Of a stretch of 64,000 nt of DNA, positions 35,296 through 51,310 are shown in pieces. The notes under the pieces are model-generated. The model did not search any database and was not told where the DNA came from. It worked only from the letters and a program-made list of their open reading frames with translations. Source of the stretch: Chaenocephalus aceratus (taxonomy: Eukaryota > Chordata > Actinopteri > Perciformes > Channichthyidae). The number at the start of each line of letters is the position of its first letter. Positions within the stretch are counted from its first letter, which is position 1. The stretch lies in NCBI GenBank assembly GCA_023974075.1, contig CM043799.1, positions 1,891,545 through 1,955,544 on the forward strand. The letters are read 5' to 3'. The position numbers and the translations under genes were made by a program.

Positions 35296-35350
35296 TGTGG
35301 TGTGTGTGTGTGTGTGTGTGTCTCTGTCTGTCTGTCTGTCTGTCTGTCTG

Positions 35351-35444
<94 letters not shown>

Positions 35445-35453
35445 TGTGTGTGT
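35219..35453. repeat. (GT)n / (CTGT)n compound microsatellite
   Basis: GT repeats broken by a (CTGT)7-like stretch at 35323-35353. The His-Thr and Cys-Val open frames over it are not genes. Confidence 0.95.
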
Positions 35454-36304
35454 GAAACCCCAGTGTTAGCTGTTTTCCTAACCCTGACCCTGAAATCCAT
35501 TTTATCAGAGTTGCAAAGCTCAAATAAAAAGCGAGCATTATGAGCTGTTGACTGTGGCTCAATAAGAAGCAGGCGCTGTAAAACCAAAAGTGTCCACACT
35601 CCACACAGTCTAAAGCAGACTTTATTACATCACACCACAGCACGGCCTGCAATATTTAACTCATTTATGGAGTTAGGAGCTGTACGGGTGGAGCCCATTC
35701 ACTGCATCTTGTCAATATTTCATGTTGAGAGCAATTTGTTATATTACATTTTCTCTGTGTGTTATTTGAAGCAGTGCAGTCATCAGCCTTCTCTTTATTT
35801 TCTTTCAAACATATTTCTGTGGAATATTTTTGCTCCGTAAGCTCCCGCCATGTACCAGATCTCCATCTCCTCCCTGCTGGCCCGGCTCAAACCACACACT
35901 GTCTTCCATTAGCCATGGACAGGCAACAAGAACACGGGAATTTGATCAGAAATTCATGTGTTGAAATGGTTCAACAGGCATTGCTTAAAAGGCTAAACAA
36001 AGCAGCAGAGGAAGATGTTTAAGTGACTTTAAGTTGTTACTGGTGTTGAAGCTCTTAGAATGCTGGATCATTGAGTTCCTATCATACACTTTGGATTATT
36101 ACTAAGATCATTCCTACCTATTCATCATCAGAGTTCATTTTTATTATTGTTTTGTCTTTATTAAATGCAGAAGTGTTATTCCATTGGCTGTTGTTCTTTA
36201 AAAAAATAAACCAATGGGAAAAGAGATGCAAAGTAACTGCTGATGTATTGTTTACATCTGTAAGCAGAAGATGTTGGAGGAATGCATCATGAAGAGTTGC
36301 TTCC
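35454..36304. other. Unique intergenic DNA
   Basis: No gene or element end recognised. An 87-codon frame at 35759-36022 has no known domain. Confidence 0.4.
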
Positions 36305-37475
36305 TTAAGCCTGTTAGCCCTGAGCCTGTTTTTCAAGTCTCAGGCTCGAAAATGACATTCCCAGAACAAATGACCATATATTCCCTTCTAAAAGGGTTCA
36401 ATTAATAATCTTTTTTCTCAAAGTAATGATAAACCTGTGAGTTGGATGTAGAAAAGTCAGAATAAATATAGATGTTTTTTATTTTAAAGAAAATTCAGAT
36501 TGAACTGTAAATTATAGTGTCCGTCCAACAATTATGTTTTACTTATAGTGAAAACTACCCTTGGATGGTAAGGTAGACTAAAAGCTTTAGGAATCCAAAG
36601 TACAACATATAATAAGTACCCTGTATCAAGATTGATGCAAAACAAGTGACATTTGACCTTTTAGAGAGGTTTTGCAAAAAGAACTCCACCTCTGGGGTGA
36701 TTTGGGTGGACATGGGCGTTTTTATTACCGTTTCTCTGAAACCCATTGGTCGATTTTGGTGATTGACATCTCTTTTTGACCGTTAGAGCCAATAGAATTG
36801 AAGGGGAGTTTTCACATAGACACCAACATTAATAACATTAATTAATTTAAGGTGGGGGATTTGCGCATGTAGTTTTGCACCAGAGTGAAGCTGTCTCTAG
36901 GTTCTAACATCTGGAAACTGAAAAGCAGGTTTATTGCTTATGGATTATCAGAAATCATCAAAGGGACACAGACACATTGGATTAACCTATGGATTAACTT
37001 CAGCAGCGTTTTTATCGTTTTAATGCCATTGAAGACCACTTTTGACCAGACTTCAACACAGGTAAGCCATGTTAGCGTTTTTAGCTACCAAGCGCCACAT
37101 GTTTTGATGTCTGTTCTTGTTATTACCTCCACGGGTTCTTATCATAGAGTGAAAATGTGTTACCAAACGATTCTGTGTCATCTCACGATGTGAAACGATG
37201 TGTGCAGCAAAGATAAATAATAAGGTTTTATGAGTGAGTTTCTGTGCAGTAATCTGTTAGCATTTTTCGCTCGTTGCTAATTCAGAGGCTCAGCGTTAGC
37301 ATTGTGGGGTTATGTTGAAAAATAAATAAAAATGATCAGTTAGATGAGTTTCTTCTTCCCGTTACATGGATATAAAACATTCATAGTTTATTAAATATTA
37401 AGATGCCCTCAGACACTGTTTCCTCAGATGACGCGTTTTCCCCCGGTATCGGGGGGAAGGTGCTTAACAGGTTAA
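36305..37475. mobile_element. piggyBac-type non-autonomous element, near complete
   Basis: Bounded by TTAA on both sides (36305-36308 and 37472-37475). Inverted ends read CCTGTTAGCCCTGAGCC on the left and, reverse-complemented, CCTGTTAAGCACC on the right. The 1.16-kb interior has no intact transposase. Two relatives are at 7401-7961 and 24622-26165, so the family has been active in this lineage. Confidence 0.75.
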
Positions 37476-37973
37476 GGCCAGTGTAGGCTGCAGTCTGAGG
37501 TCAGGTTCACATCTAAAGGTCCAGTTCTGACTAACACCAATGGTAGATGGAATGTATTTATGTAGCGCAAAAACGTTACGAGTCATCCATTCACAGCTCA
37601 TCCATACAGAGCAATATGCAACTTTTATCTTAAGTAATCTAACATTCACACACCGTGGGCCATCGGCAGCAACTCAAGGTAAAGCGTCCAGGAAATTAGC
37701 AATGACAAAGGGATGGAATTGTCATTAGATCAACTGTCAAAATGTTGTCAAGGAAAAAGCCAATCAAACCCCCCCCCCCACACTGTCACAGTGTTGGGGT
37801 TGAGCACATATCAGCAGACCTAAGAGGGGGGCCCATGAGAACGCATCGTTAGACAGCGGGTATTCAATCATTTGATCTGCCATCAAACTGTCTTTCTTAA
37901 GCAATGAAATGACACACCTGTAATCCTTTTAAATGGTGTTGGTGTTTAAGATTCAGATTAACCTTTAATGATC
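37476..37973. other. Unique DNA, no feature
   Basis: No recognisable gene. A poly-C run is at 37769-37778. The last ~30 bp (ACCTTTAATGATCCCCTAGGG) look like part of an older fish LINE tail that served as target for the next element. Confidence 0.4.
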
Positions 37974-37981
37974 CCCTAGGG

Positions 37982-38368
37982 CAGGGGTGTCAAACTCAAT
38001 TTCATCGCGGGCCACATTCGCATGCACTCAAAGAGCCGGTTGTAACTATATTAATATATATATATATATAAAATAATGTATTATATGACATTATTGCCTC
38101 TGAATTGGATTATTATCGGATAGGATAATAACGTAGAAATTAACTACGTTTGAAAGCAGAAGTCCAGGGCAAATAATTGCAAGTCTCTTCAGTGTCATGT
38201 CACAAAACGAGATGCATTGTGGGACATGTAGTTTATGGGCAACCTGCTTCTGTAAAGTGGCATGTAAGCGTATAATAAACGTATTATTCTTTGCAAGCTC
38301 TTGCGGGGCCACATAAAATGAAGTCACGGGCCGGATTTGGCCCCCGGGCCTTGAGTTTGAGACCCCTG
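37982..38368. mobile_element. hAT (Charlie-like) MITE with perfect 8-bp duplication
   Basis: Ends CAGGGGTGTCAAACTCAATT and ...TTGAGTTTGAGACCCCTG are inverted repeats. The duplication CCCTAGGG flanks it on both sides (37974-37981, 38369-38376). The 'GGGCCACAT' and 'GGGCCGGATTTGGCCC' interior blocks are typical of this vertebrate MITE group. An AT-repeat lies at 38050-38071. Confidence 0.9.
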
Positions 38369-38376
38369 CCCTAGGG

Positions 38377-40574
<2,198 letters not shown>

Positions 40575-40646
40575 ACTGTCCTCCAGCTTCCCTTGCCCTG
40601 ACGAGGATCCTGCATGCAAATGATTGTCCGGCATGTCATCAGGGCA

Positions 40647-40784
<138 letters not shown>

Positions 40785-40787
40785 TGA

Positions 40788-41205
<418 letters not shown>

Positions 41206-41412
41206 TGATTGTGGTGTCCACAGGAAGTGTGAGGCTCAGCCAGCTTAAAGCAGCCAGCAGCAAACACCAGACTCTCTGAGCCAATGAAATGCTCGCCTTG
41301 ACCCCAGGGGCCAGGACAGTGGTGCTAGTACCCCAAATGCCTCCCCCCAATGTGTGCAGAGCAAGCTTGGAGCCTGCACACATGATTCCATTATGAGCAC
41401 ATTGCAAGTGCA

Positions 41413-42077
41413 CGAGTGCATGAGAGGCCGTCTAGCTCACAACTCATATTTGGTCTTACAAACAATATCAGAATCTCACACATACACACCATGCGCCTTG
41501 GTGACCGGACTTCTCCTTCATAAAACGAGTAATAGTAATAATAATCGGGCAGTTCGATGTGTGTAGCGGTGTGTGTAGAGGTGTTGTGTGGTTAAAACGT
41601 AGCAGCCTACGGTCTCTCTTTAGCTGTTCTAATGAAGGTAAACACAGTGAAAGCGGTGCGTGAAAGCGGTGCGTGAAAGCGGTGCGTGAAAGCGGTGCGT
41701 GAAAGCGGTGCGTGAAAGCGGGTGCGTGAAAGGCACAGCGCGCTGGTATGAGAGGCCGTCGAGCTCACAGCTCATACTTGGTCTTACAAACAATATCAGA
41801 ATCTCACACACACACCATTAAACTCTTTTTTACATATTGCTAAACACTTTTACACGCACAATCATACTCTCTTTCACACACGTTTGTCTGGGCCATAAAT
41901 CAAACTTACTTACATACCAAACTGTACTTTCTTAGCAACACTATTATTCCCACTTACAGACAACATCATACTACAATATGATACTCTAGTAGTGTTTGCA
42001 AGATGGAAAACGTTGTGTATGTGAGAGAATGATAGTGTGTGTGAGAGAGAATGATAGTATGTATGAGGGTATAGTTG
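41413..42077. repeat. Duplicated blocks and a 13-bp tandem repeat
   Basis: The block 'GAGAGGCCGTCTAGCTCACAA...TCTCACACA' appears at 41421-41482, at 41750-41812, and as a reverse complement at about 52147-52212. Between the first two copies is (GTGAAAGCGGTGC)n with a 13-bp period, about seven units, 41649-41732. The block 41845-42076 is the copy of 40826-41058. Confidence 0.85.
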
Positions 42078-42420
42078 GTTGTCGAGTGGCAAGGGGGCGT
42101 TATGTATGAATGCAGCACAAGTGCTCGAGTTGACTGCCTGAACTAGCTGGCAGGCTTCGCCCCATTTCAGTCAGACAACTCACGTGTTTCTTTAACATGT
42201 TTATTAGAAGCAGCATATAGTTGAGTTTGGCGACTAGGCTCGGGCATCATCACTCCATAGATATACATAGCACGGTGAGTGATGATCAAATAACTAACCC
42301 CCAAAACTGCGTGGAGATTAGATACTATCCCCCAAAACTGCGTAGCCCGAGCCTGATGCTGGTGATGTAAATCTGATAAGTAGAGGGCCTGGCGAGCTGC
42401 CATGTGGCCATTCCCCCTAA
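42078..42420 (+). repeat. Repeat also present at 49960-50054, then leader to LINE monomers
   Basis: 'GGGCGTTATGTATGAATGCAG...GCAGGCTTCGCCCCAT' (42094-42165) recurs in the same orientation at 49986-50054. The remaining part up to 42420 includes a small duplication, CCCCCAAAACTGCGT, at 42298 and 42329. Confidence 0.7.
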
Positions 42421-43090
42421 GCACAGCGGCTTTAAGGGGAATATACTACTTAGTGAGACTGCTATGTGTAGGCCTGAGGAATAGCCCAGAGCCGATTCTT
42501 CCCCGAGCACAGCGGCTTTGAGAGGAATATACTACGTAGTGAAACTGCTATGTGAAGGCCCGGGAACAGCCCGAAAAGCCATCCCCCTTAAGCACCGCGG
42601 CTTTATGGGGAATATACTGTCTAGTGACTGCTATGTGAAGGCCCGGGAACGCCCCGAAAGCCATCCCCCCCCAGCACAGCGGCTTTGAGGGGAATATACT
42701 ACCTATATATGCTACCTAATAAAACTGCTATGTGAAGGCCCGGGAACAGCCCGAAAAGCCATCCCCCTTAAGCACCACGGCTTTGAGGGGGAATATACTA
42801 CCTAGTGACTGCTATGTGAAGGCCCGGGAACAGCCCGAAAAGCCATCCCCCTTAATCACCCGCGGCTTTAAGGAGAATATAATATCTAGAGAGACTGCTA
42901 GTGTAGGCCTGGAAGTGACCAGTGACGACCCCCCCCCCCCAGCACCACGGCTTTGAGGGGAATATACTACCTATCAAGACTGCTGTATCTAGGTCTTTGA
43001 GGCAGCGACAATGAGCTTGAAGCATGCAGCTATGAGGGGAATATACTATAATGAAATAAATATAATCTAACCCAGCAACCACCTGGTATG
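42421..43090 (+). repeat. Eight ~85-bp tandem monomers at the 5' end of the LINE
   Basis: Units start near 42421, 42507, 42592, 42674, 42772, 42856, 42942 and 43022. Each has GCACMRCGGCTTTGAGGGGA followed by ATATACTACCTAGTGACTGC, then AAGGCCCGGGAACAGCCCG. The array ends about 200 bp before the first endonuclease motif of the LINE. This position resembles the promoter monomers of mouse-type L1 5' UTRs, so a promoter function is a reasonable inference. Confidence 0.75.
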
Positions 43091-43196
43091 CAATAACAGA
43101 ATTCTACAGATATACATCTTTGAACGTTACTCATCATCGAGTAGTGAGCAGTCACCCATAGGAATCCCGAACCCAATAAAATACCCAATATTAGCG

Positions 43197-44030
43197 GTGT
43201 GTGTGTCTGCCCAAGGACAATTTAAGGTAAAACCTAATAGAGGTGTCATACATAATAACCTAATAAAAGTAAATGTAACAACTACTACAGTGCAACAAAA
43301 CAGGAAGATTAAATGTGGTCTCTTAAACATAAGATCTCTAGCATCTAAAGCAATATTGGTAAATGATTTAATATCAGATTATAATATTGATATATGCTGT
43401 CTCACTGAAACTTGGTTGAGACATGAAGAATATGTCAGTATAAATGAGGCCACTCCACCCAGCCATATCAACACTCATATTGCTCGAGGCACGGGCCGAG
43501 GAGGTGGAGTTGCAGCAATCTTTGACTCAAGTTTACTTATCAATACTAAACCAAAATGTAATTATACCTCTTTTGAAAGCCTCGTTTTTAGTCTTACGCA
43601 TCCGACCTGGAAAACTTTGCAGCCAATCTTATTTGTTACAGTGTATCGTGCACCTTATTCAGAATTCTTATCAGAATTCTCTGAGTTTTTATCAACTTTG
43701 GTACTTAAAACAGACAAAGTAATTATCGTAGGTGACTTTAATATTCATGTTTGACGATGATAAAAATAGCCTTACTGTTGCATTTAACTCTATATTAGAT
43801 TCTGTTGGTTTCTGTCAGAGTGTAATAAACCAACCCACTGTTATAATCACACTCTCGACCTTGTTCTGACTTATGGTATTGAAATTGAGCAACTATTAGT
43901 CGAACCGCATAATCCTGCTTTATCCGACCATTTCTTAGTAACTTTTGAAGTACTGTTACTAGACTACAAAGCATTAGTCAAAGCTCTTGCAGCAGAAACC
44001 TATCTGTTAGTGCTATAGCCACATTTAAGG
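43197..44030 (+). pseudogene. L2 ORF2 endonuclease domain (APE type), frameshifted
   Basis: The apurinic-endonuclease-like domain starts with 'CGLLNIRSL' near 43316, has the catalytic-Glu block 'CCLTETWL' near 43400, the glycine-rich 'RGTGRGGGVA', then 'VTVYRAP' and the 'VGDFNIH' block near 43730. The first frame closes at 43754. The rest of the domain, including 'NHTLDLVLTYG' and the catalytic His block 'LSDHFLV', continues in other phases to about 44030. In an intact element this enzyme nicks the target to prime reverse transcription. Confidence 0.85.
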
Positions 44031-44173
44031 AAGAGATTCAACCAATACTTAACTCGATAGCATGTCTGCATGTAGGGGAGGAAACTTATACAAAATGTAC
44101 ACCACCCCAAATTGATCATGTTGTTGATAGTGCTATAGATGCGCTGCGAATAAAATTAGACTCTGTTGCTCCT

Positions 44174-46188
44174 TTGAAAAAGAAGAAAATAAAACAACAT
44201 AGATTAGCTCCATGGCATAATGCCGAAACCCGCAAAATAAAGCAAAAGTCTAGACAACTTGAAAGGATATGGCGTTCCACTAAACTTGAAGAATCTCGTT
44301 TAATTTGGCTTATTACTCTCAATGAATATAAGAAAGCACTGCGTAAAGCGAGAGCAGCCTACTACTCTTCATTAATAGATGAGAATAAGAATAATGCAAG
44401 ATTTCTTTTCAGCACTGTAGCCAGGCTGACAGAGAGCCACAGCTCGATTGAGCCTTCTATTCCCTTAGCACTCAGTAGTAATGATTTTATGTGCTTTTTT
44501 AACGATAAAATTGTTACTCTTAGAAACAAAATTAATGACCTCTTGCCTTCGACCAGTATAGTGTTATCAACAGCTCCCGGAAACGTAAATTCTAATATTA
44601 CACTAGATAGTAAACTAGAATGCTTTTCAGCCATAAACCTTGAACAATTACATTCAATGATTCTCTCTTCTAAACCATCAACGTGCATGTTAGACCCAAT
44701 TCCAACTAAGCTGTTGAAGGAAGTTTTTCCATTAATTAGCACTTCTTTATTAATATTATGAATATGTCTTTATTATCAGGCTATGTTCCACAATCATTCA
44801 AAGTAGCAGTGATAAAACCGCTTCTTAAAAAGCACAACCTCGATCCAGAGGTTTTAGCTAACTATAGACCTATTTCTAATCTTCCGTTCCTCTCAAAAAT
44901 TCTTGAGAAAGCGGTCGCAAAACAGTTGTGTGATTACTTAAAAAAACAATGATTTATTTGAAGATTTTCAGTCTGGCTTTAGAACACATCATAGCACAGA
45001 GACAGCTCTGGTTAAAGTCACAAGTGATATTCTAATGGCCTCGGACAGGGACTTGTCTCTATTCTTGTTTTGCTCGATCTTAGTGCTGCATTTGATACTA
45101 TCAACCATGATATCCTATTGCATAGACTAGAGCACTTAGTTGGCATACAGGGAACTGCTTTAGGCTGGTTTAGGTCCTATCTATCTGAACGCTCTCAGTT
45201 TGTACGTGTTAACGATGAATCTTCCACGCAAACCAAAGTTAGCCATGGAGTGCCACAGGGCTCAGTGCTCGGACCTATTTTGTTCACATTATATATGCTT
45301 CCGTTAGGCAATATTATAAGGAATCATTCTGTAAACTTTCATTGTTATGCGGATGATACTCAACTATATTTATCAATCAAGCCTGATGAAATTAATCATC
45401 TAAATAAAATTCAAGACTGCCTTAAGGACTTAAAAACGTGGATGACCTTAAACTTTTTGATGTTAAACACGACCAAAACTGAAGTTATTGTACTTGGCCC
45501 GAAGAATCTACGAAACAAATTATCTAAAGATATACTAACTATGGATGGCATTAATTTGGCCTCCAGTGAGACTGTAAGGAATCTTGGTGTTATATTTGAT
45601 CAGGATTTATCCTTTAACGCCCACATAAAATCAATTTCAAGGACCGCCTACTTCCATCTACGTAACATTGCAAAAATCAGGCATATCTTGCCTCAAAACG
45701 ATGCAGAGAAACTAGTCCATGCATTTGTTACTTCTAGGCTGGATTATTGTAACTCTTTATTATCAGGGAGTACCAAGAAGTCAATCAAGTCGCTTCAGCT
45801 GATTCAAAATGCTGCGGCTCGTGTACTAACCAGAGTTAGGAAAAGGGACCACATTACTCCTGTTCTGGCTGCCTTACACTGGCTCCCTATAGAACACAGG
45901 ATAGAATTTAAAATTCTTCTTCTCGCCTACAAAGCCCTTAATGGGCAGGCGCCATCTTACCTTAAAGAACTCATTATACCCTACTGTCCTACTAGGGCAT
46001 TGCGTTCCAAGAATGCAGGGTTGTTGGTTGTTCCTAGAATCTTTAAAAGTACAATGGGAGCCAGAGCCTTTTCTTATCAAGCTCCACATTTGTGGAATCA
46101 GCTTCCAGTTTGTGTTCGGGCGGCAGACACCCTATCCGTTTTTAAGAGTGCGCTTAAGACCTTCCTTTTTGATAAAGCTTATAGTTAG
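44174..46188 (+). pseudogene. L2 ORF2 linker and reverse transcriptase, broken in three places
   Basis: The linker frame 44174-44761 has 'APWHNAETRKIKQKSRQLER' and 'YYSSLIDENKNN'. The finger region continues at 44758-44952 ('[20 protein letters not shown]'). After further breaks the palm frame 45070-46188 shows motif A '[14 protein letters not shown]', motif B 'GVPQGSVLGPILF', motif C 'YADDTQLY' and the C-terminal 'LHWLPIEHRIEFKI' block typical of the L2 clade. The catalytic Asp residues of motifs A and C are kept. The lesions lie near 44757, 44953 and 45060, so the palm itself is open for 372 codons. Confidence 0.9.
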
Positions 46189-46741
46189 GGCTGATTAGAT
46201 TCAGCCCCTAGTTTTGCTGATATAGGCTTAGTTTGTCGGGGGACATCTTACTTCTTCCTTCTCTCTGTCTATACCCGTGTACACTCATGTTCCGATTAAC
46301 CCAGCTTCCCCAAATGTCTTTCTTTTTGGTGTCTATATACGCTGGGATCCGGAGTCATGGATGATCCTGCGGTCCTGTGTCCTGGATCGCGAGCGCTGGA
46401 TCTTGAGTCGTGGCTGTGGTCCTGGATCATCGGTCCTGGATGGATATCCTCGTGGATTCATCTTCCTATTATACACACATGCATTTCCAAACATCTGGAC
46501 TACCTATGTTGCAAATGTATTATCTTTTCAATTTACACACGGCATCTATTGCACGTCTGTCCGTCCTGGGAGAGGGATCCCTCCTCTGTTGCTCTCCCTG
46601 AGGTTTTCTCCCATTTTTCCCTTTAAACTGGGTTTTCTTTGGAAGTTTTTCCTTGTACGATGTGAGGGTCTAAGGACAGAGGGGTGTCGTATTGTCATAC
46701 TGATATTCTGTACACACTGTGAAGACCACTGAGACAAATGT
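46189..46741 (+). mobile_element. L2 3' UTR
   Basis: Includes the motif 'CTCCCTGAGGTTTTCTCCCA...TTTTCCTTGTACGATGTGAGGGTCTAAGGACAGAGGG', a well-preserved block of fish L2 3' UTRs that the reverse transcriptase probably recognises, followed by 'TGTGATATTGGGCTATATAA'. Confidence 0.75.
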
Positions 46742-46805
46742 AACATTTGTGATATTGGGCTATATAAATAAACATTGATTGATTGATTGATTGATTGATT
46801 GAGTA

Positions 46806-48619
46806 GTGCAAGAGCTCATGGTTGTTTGTGCTGAAAGGATCTCATTCCTGTGAAGCATGATATAGCGCTGGTGGGCAGAAGATGACCGACGGCCCAGGAT
46901 ACTCAGGGTTGAGGTAGGCGGATATAGAGCTGTGGTTGTGGCTGTGCAGATTCTTAAATAGTGGGAATAGCGATCTGGGGGCAGGTCGCAGCTTAGGCAG
47001 AGATCGCGCAGCTTGGAGGAGAACCCTCGTCGTTGGGTTTGCAGCCATCGAATACACATGGGTGCCGACGCATGTGTCAGAGGGCAATGGTACGAGAAGT
47101 TCAGCATGGAAGATAAAGGACAAAGAAAACGGTGTTAGTTTTAGCAATGATTATTCGGGGTTCCTTGACTCCCCAGACAGAACTGTCAGACATTGAATGT
47201 TTCAAAACAGTGTGTATATTTGATCTCCAAAGTTAATTCAGTAAGGGAGAGATTATGCTGAGGATTAAAAGGTGAGAGGTCTGTGTATATTCGCTACCTG
47301 AGAAACCAAAGAAAGCTGTAACAACTGCATCTGCATCAATGTATAGTGAAACCCCTTTGCCTGAACTTATACATTATCCTTTGCATGGGTGCAAAGTTAA
47401 GAGGCAGTCATTTTCATTGCGTGGAGGACGTGCCTTCTTAAGGCCCTTGAGGAGCAAATTAATGAACTCTAGCGTGGCTTAATACTTAGCACTTGAAGAT
47501 TGCAGGATTCAAAGGAAAATACAATTATATATAATGCATGTACAACTATTATATATATTGCATAAGTACACAGAGGAGGTTGGGACAGAAGAAGATAAAA
47601 GTACCAAGCTGAATTGTATGCTTTGAATCATGCTCTTGGTTGGAGGCAGAATATGGGAAATCCTTGAGGGGCTTGACGTGTAGATCCAGAGTCATTTGGT
47701 TGAACGAGGGCATGGCAAGCTGGTGGGGCAAACCACTCATTGTGAAATCCCCCGAACCAGCAGAAGGCGCCGCATCTGTAAGTAACTAGAGAGGATCTGA
47801 GGACACCGCTAGGTCATTATAAAAGAATGAACATAACCTTTCACTCGTCGCAGAGGGGCTAAGGACCAAAGATCTGAGCAATAGCCATCTCTAAGATTGC
47901 ATTCATGCCGAATAGTCCGCGTCTTTACACCAGACGCAAGTGTATTACATCGTTTCATTTGCAGAAGGTTGGGTTTGCGTTCACCCAGGCAACCTCAAAC
48001 AGACTATGAACTGTAACTAAAGTCATTGTACGGAGATGCTTTTTCAACAATTGGCAGGACATTAAGCGGATAAAATTCAGATCCCAGCAATTCCTACAGT
48101 AGCCTGCATCATGGAGCATTGGCAGGTTATTTTCAGACTGCTGTTAATCTGGAGAGTGAATCAGCAGACTCTGCGGCCGGCGCATAGGTTTATAAATCAG
48201 ACAACGTGCATTAAAAACATTATAACACATAAAGAGACGTTATGCAGTGAGGAGGTTTCACCGATGACAGGTGGCTCTGATGAGATTGTACCACTGCCTT
48301 TTCTCTGTACACAGGGGACCAGTGAGGTAAGCAGTCACCAGAAAGAATGCATGACCCTAAAGGTTACTGGATGTTGCACACAGCATAGATAGCAAAACAA
48401 GCGATGACGCGCAAATAGTTGTTTCCCATGTTTTGATGCGGACTACGTCACACCAGCAATGAATCTCTCCAGAGTTTACTAGCGAGCGACCCGAGACCAC
48501 CTCTTTTAGGCGGAGCAGACGTATCGGACTGCTTCCACACCAATCCAACGAACCGCATCAAGGGGTTAACGCTACAGGGACCGATTCAATAGTACTAACC
48601 AAGCGGGTGTGAACGTGAC
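46806..48619. other. Repeat-like DNA of unknown family
   Basis: No coding domain recognised on either strand. It lies between the LINE tail and a DIRS-like relic and may belong to the latter. A short antisense frame at 47549-47740 has no known domain. Confidence 0.3.
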
Positions 48620-49010
48620 CTAAGACTATGGTGCCTTAAGGTTTCAACAGAAAGGCTAGCGCTTGTTCCTTATAAATATAAAACATCTCTTTTAGAGAGA
48701 CTACCAGTGGGAGACCATAATTGAAGGCAGTAATCAGTATCGGATGTATTACAAGTCTAATATGTAGTATAAGGTAGAGAACTTTGAACTTTTGGAAAGG
48801 CGCTAAATAAATAACATGAATTGTAATTATGGCAGTTCTGATGCGGGACAGCTTGTCTGGTGGCAGTGAAGCTTGCATCAGCACACTATCGAGAATGATA
48901 CCGAGAATTCTAGACGTCTGGAGCCTAGGGCTTCCAGTTCCTGTTCTGAAAGAGGTAGGCCTAGCTGTTGAAGTTTTTGTCTGGGAAAGTTAACAACTAT
49001 GAAATGGTTA
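48620..49010 (-). pseudogene. DIRS-like reverse transcriptase relic
   Basis: Read on the - strand from about 48912, translation gives 'LGIILDSVLMQASLPPDKLS' followed by 'RIRTAI'. In DIRS- and Ngaro-type retrotransposons the segment after the YADD-type motif has the pattern LGi.lD...m...LP.dKl..i. The frame then degenerates. No tyrosine recombinase was recognised nearby. The relic may be part of a larger element interrupted by the L2 LINE and sharing the short direct repeats at 42.1 and 50.0 kb. Confidence 0.5.
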
Positions 49011-49118
49011 AAAGATGGACACCAAGGGGTGCTTACCAGTAGCATAGGCAGAAATGTACTTTAGGATGGGCCTGTAAAAAATAGGGGGGGCCAGATTTTT
49101 CTTCTGTGCATCAGAAGC

Positions 49119-49537
49119 TAACCAGTTTCACCCACTGTCTCTGCCACCTCCCCCCATGCCTGGCTCCTCCGGTTTGTATCCCTGTATGTAAAGAGGGATT
49201 GGTCATAGAGTACCGGGTGATTCCCTACCGCCACGATCATTTTCTCCTCCATTTTTTGACATATGGGAAATAACTGCGGTCTGGCTCTCCCAACATACAC
49301 GCGGTTTGATTGGCTAGTGCTTGTACTGTCAGATTTTCATACGAGGGATTTGATTGGCTGACGCCTCCGTCGAGGCGGCAAAAGTAGAACATTGCTCTAC
49401 TTTTGCAGCGAGCACTGCGAGAGAAGCTACGCTTTGCTCCCACAATGCAGTTTGGCGAATCGTGACGTCACCCCATTCAAAGTGAATGGGCAGAAGCGTT
49501 GAAGCGGCAACGCACGCCGCCGTGTGTAGGGGCCGTC
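49119..49537. mobile_element. PIF-Harbinger MITE, second copy, left-truncated
   Basis: Aligns with 32508-32948 (CCAGTTTCACCCACTGTCTC; GCGGTTTGATTGGCT; ACGTCACCCCATTCAAA) at moderate identity. It keeps the internal hairpin around the identical loop ACATTGC, although the stem sequence has changed on both sides. It lacks the left terminal repeat. Confidence 0.8.
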
Positions 49538-50210
<673 letters not shown>

Positions 50211-50262
50211 GAATTGTAGTATGTATGAGGGTATAGTAGTGTGTGTATGTGAGAGACAATGC

Positions 50263-51310
50263 AGGGCTGCAGTCGAATAGTCCGTTTCTCTTAGACCTTC
50301 CTAACGGAGTGAAATGACCCGGAAGTCCCTCAGTGGCAGCCATGATAAGTGCCGTTCCAATTTTCTAAATGAAAGGAAAAGAGGTTTCAAACTTCCTTTA
50401 TAACCTCCTTTAGCTTAGGAACCACTGGACCTCCCTCACCGAAAGGAGAGGAGAAAATGCTGTCCCACAATGCCTTGCAGCCGCAGCATTTGCCGTCACA
50501 CAACATTCGGTCGTTCACGGAAACAACCGATTATGACGGAGAAATGATATCATGAAAGTTATTAAGCATTTTAAAACGTATGTGGTAAGTTGCCAAAGTG
50601 CTTTGTTTTGAACGTTCATCAGTATTATAATCAAAAAGAGAAATATGAACGTTAGTTTTTACTGAAATTATCAAATAAAGTCAACATTTCACAGTCTTTA
50701 CTGAGCTGTGTGGTTTGTTCAACTTTTAAAAGATGTTTGAATGGTGATATACACAGTGATAGATGTTAAGGACTAACGTTTATAATAAATACATTTGTAT
50801 TGATTTTAAGATCTTTAGTTCATACAATCATACGTATTGAGATCATTGGTATTAATGTGGACCGGAGGGAGAGGGTGACGAGCATAAGTTTGACTTTCCT
50901 TTTTTATTTCAATTCCAGCTTTGGTCCTGAAGAATATGTTTCTCTGTTGTCCACGTTCATAAAGCAAAGCAGCAGCATCAGAGCACGGTGCAGAGTCTCT
51001 AGATGAGTTCACAGTAGTCCCTCGTTCTTATTAAACATCCATGTTGTAGTCCGCTGTATAGAAAACTGTGGTTTCCATGGTTTCCCCACAGCAGCAGACG
51101 CACACAATGACGTCCGCTGGCGCATCATAAACACGTTGGATAGTGAAAGTGCAGTCGATTCTCTAAAGTACCGCAGTCTCTTCTCCTAAGTCCTTTTGAA
51201 TTCTCCTATCCACTATCCCTTAACCCCGTGACGTTTCACACAGGGGTCAAGGAATAGACGATAGGGTTAGACGATAGGAGCTGATTGTTGGACTATTCGA
51301 CTGCAACCCT
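50263..51310. mobile_element. DNA-transposon MITE with 20-bp inverted ends
   Basis: Left end AGGGCTGCAGTCGAATAGTCC and right end GGACTATTCGACTGCAACCCT pair over 21 bp with one mismatch. The subterminal regions also share CTTAGACC / GTTAGACG-type blocks. No transposase frame; superfamily not assigned because no clear target duplication was seen. Confidence 0.7.

Larger units (their letters stand above)
43091..46805 (+). mobile_element. L2-clade LINE, nearly full length, inactive
   Basis: Contains the endonuclease and reverse transcriptase domains of a CR1/L2-type ORF2, a ~550-bp 3' UTR, and the terminus 'GGGCTATATAAATAAACATTGATTGATTG' with a (TTGA)n tail at 46776-46803. That tail is the typical end of fish L2 elements. 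No ORF1 was identified. The body carries several frameshifts. It is the longest coding-type feature in the window. Confidence 0.85.

Noticed and set aside
43091..46805. Active LINE
   Set aside because: Several frameshifts in the endonuclease and finger regions and no ORF1, although the palm frame is intact.
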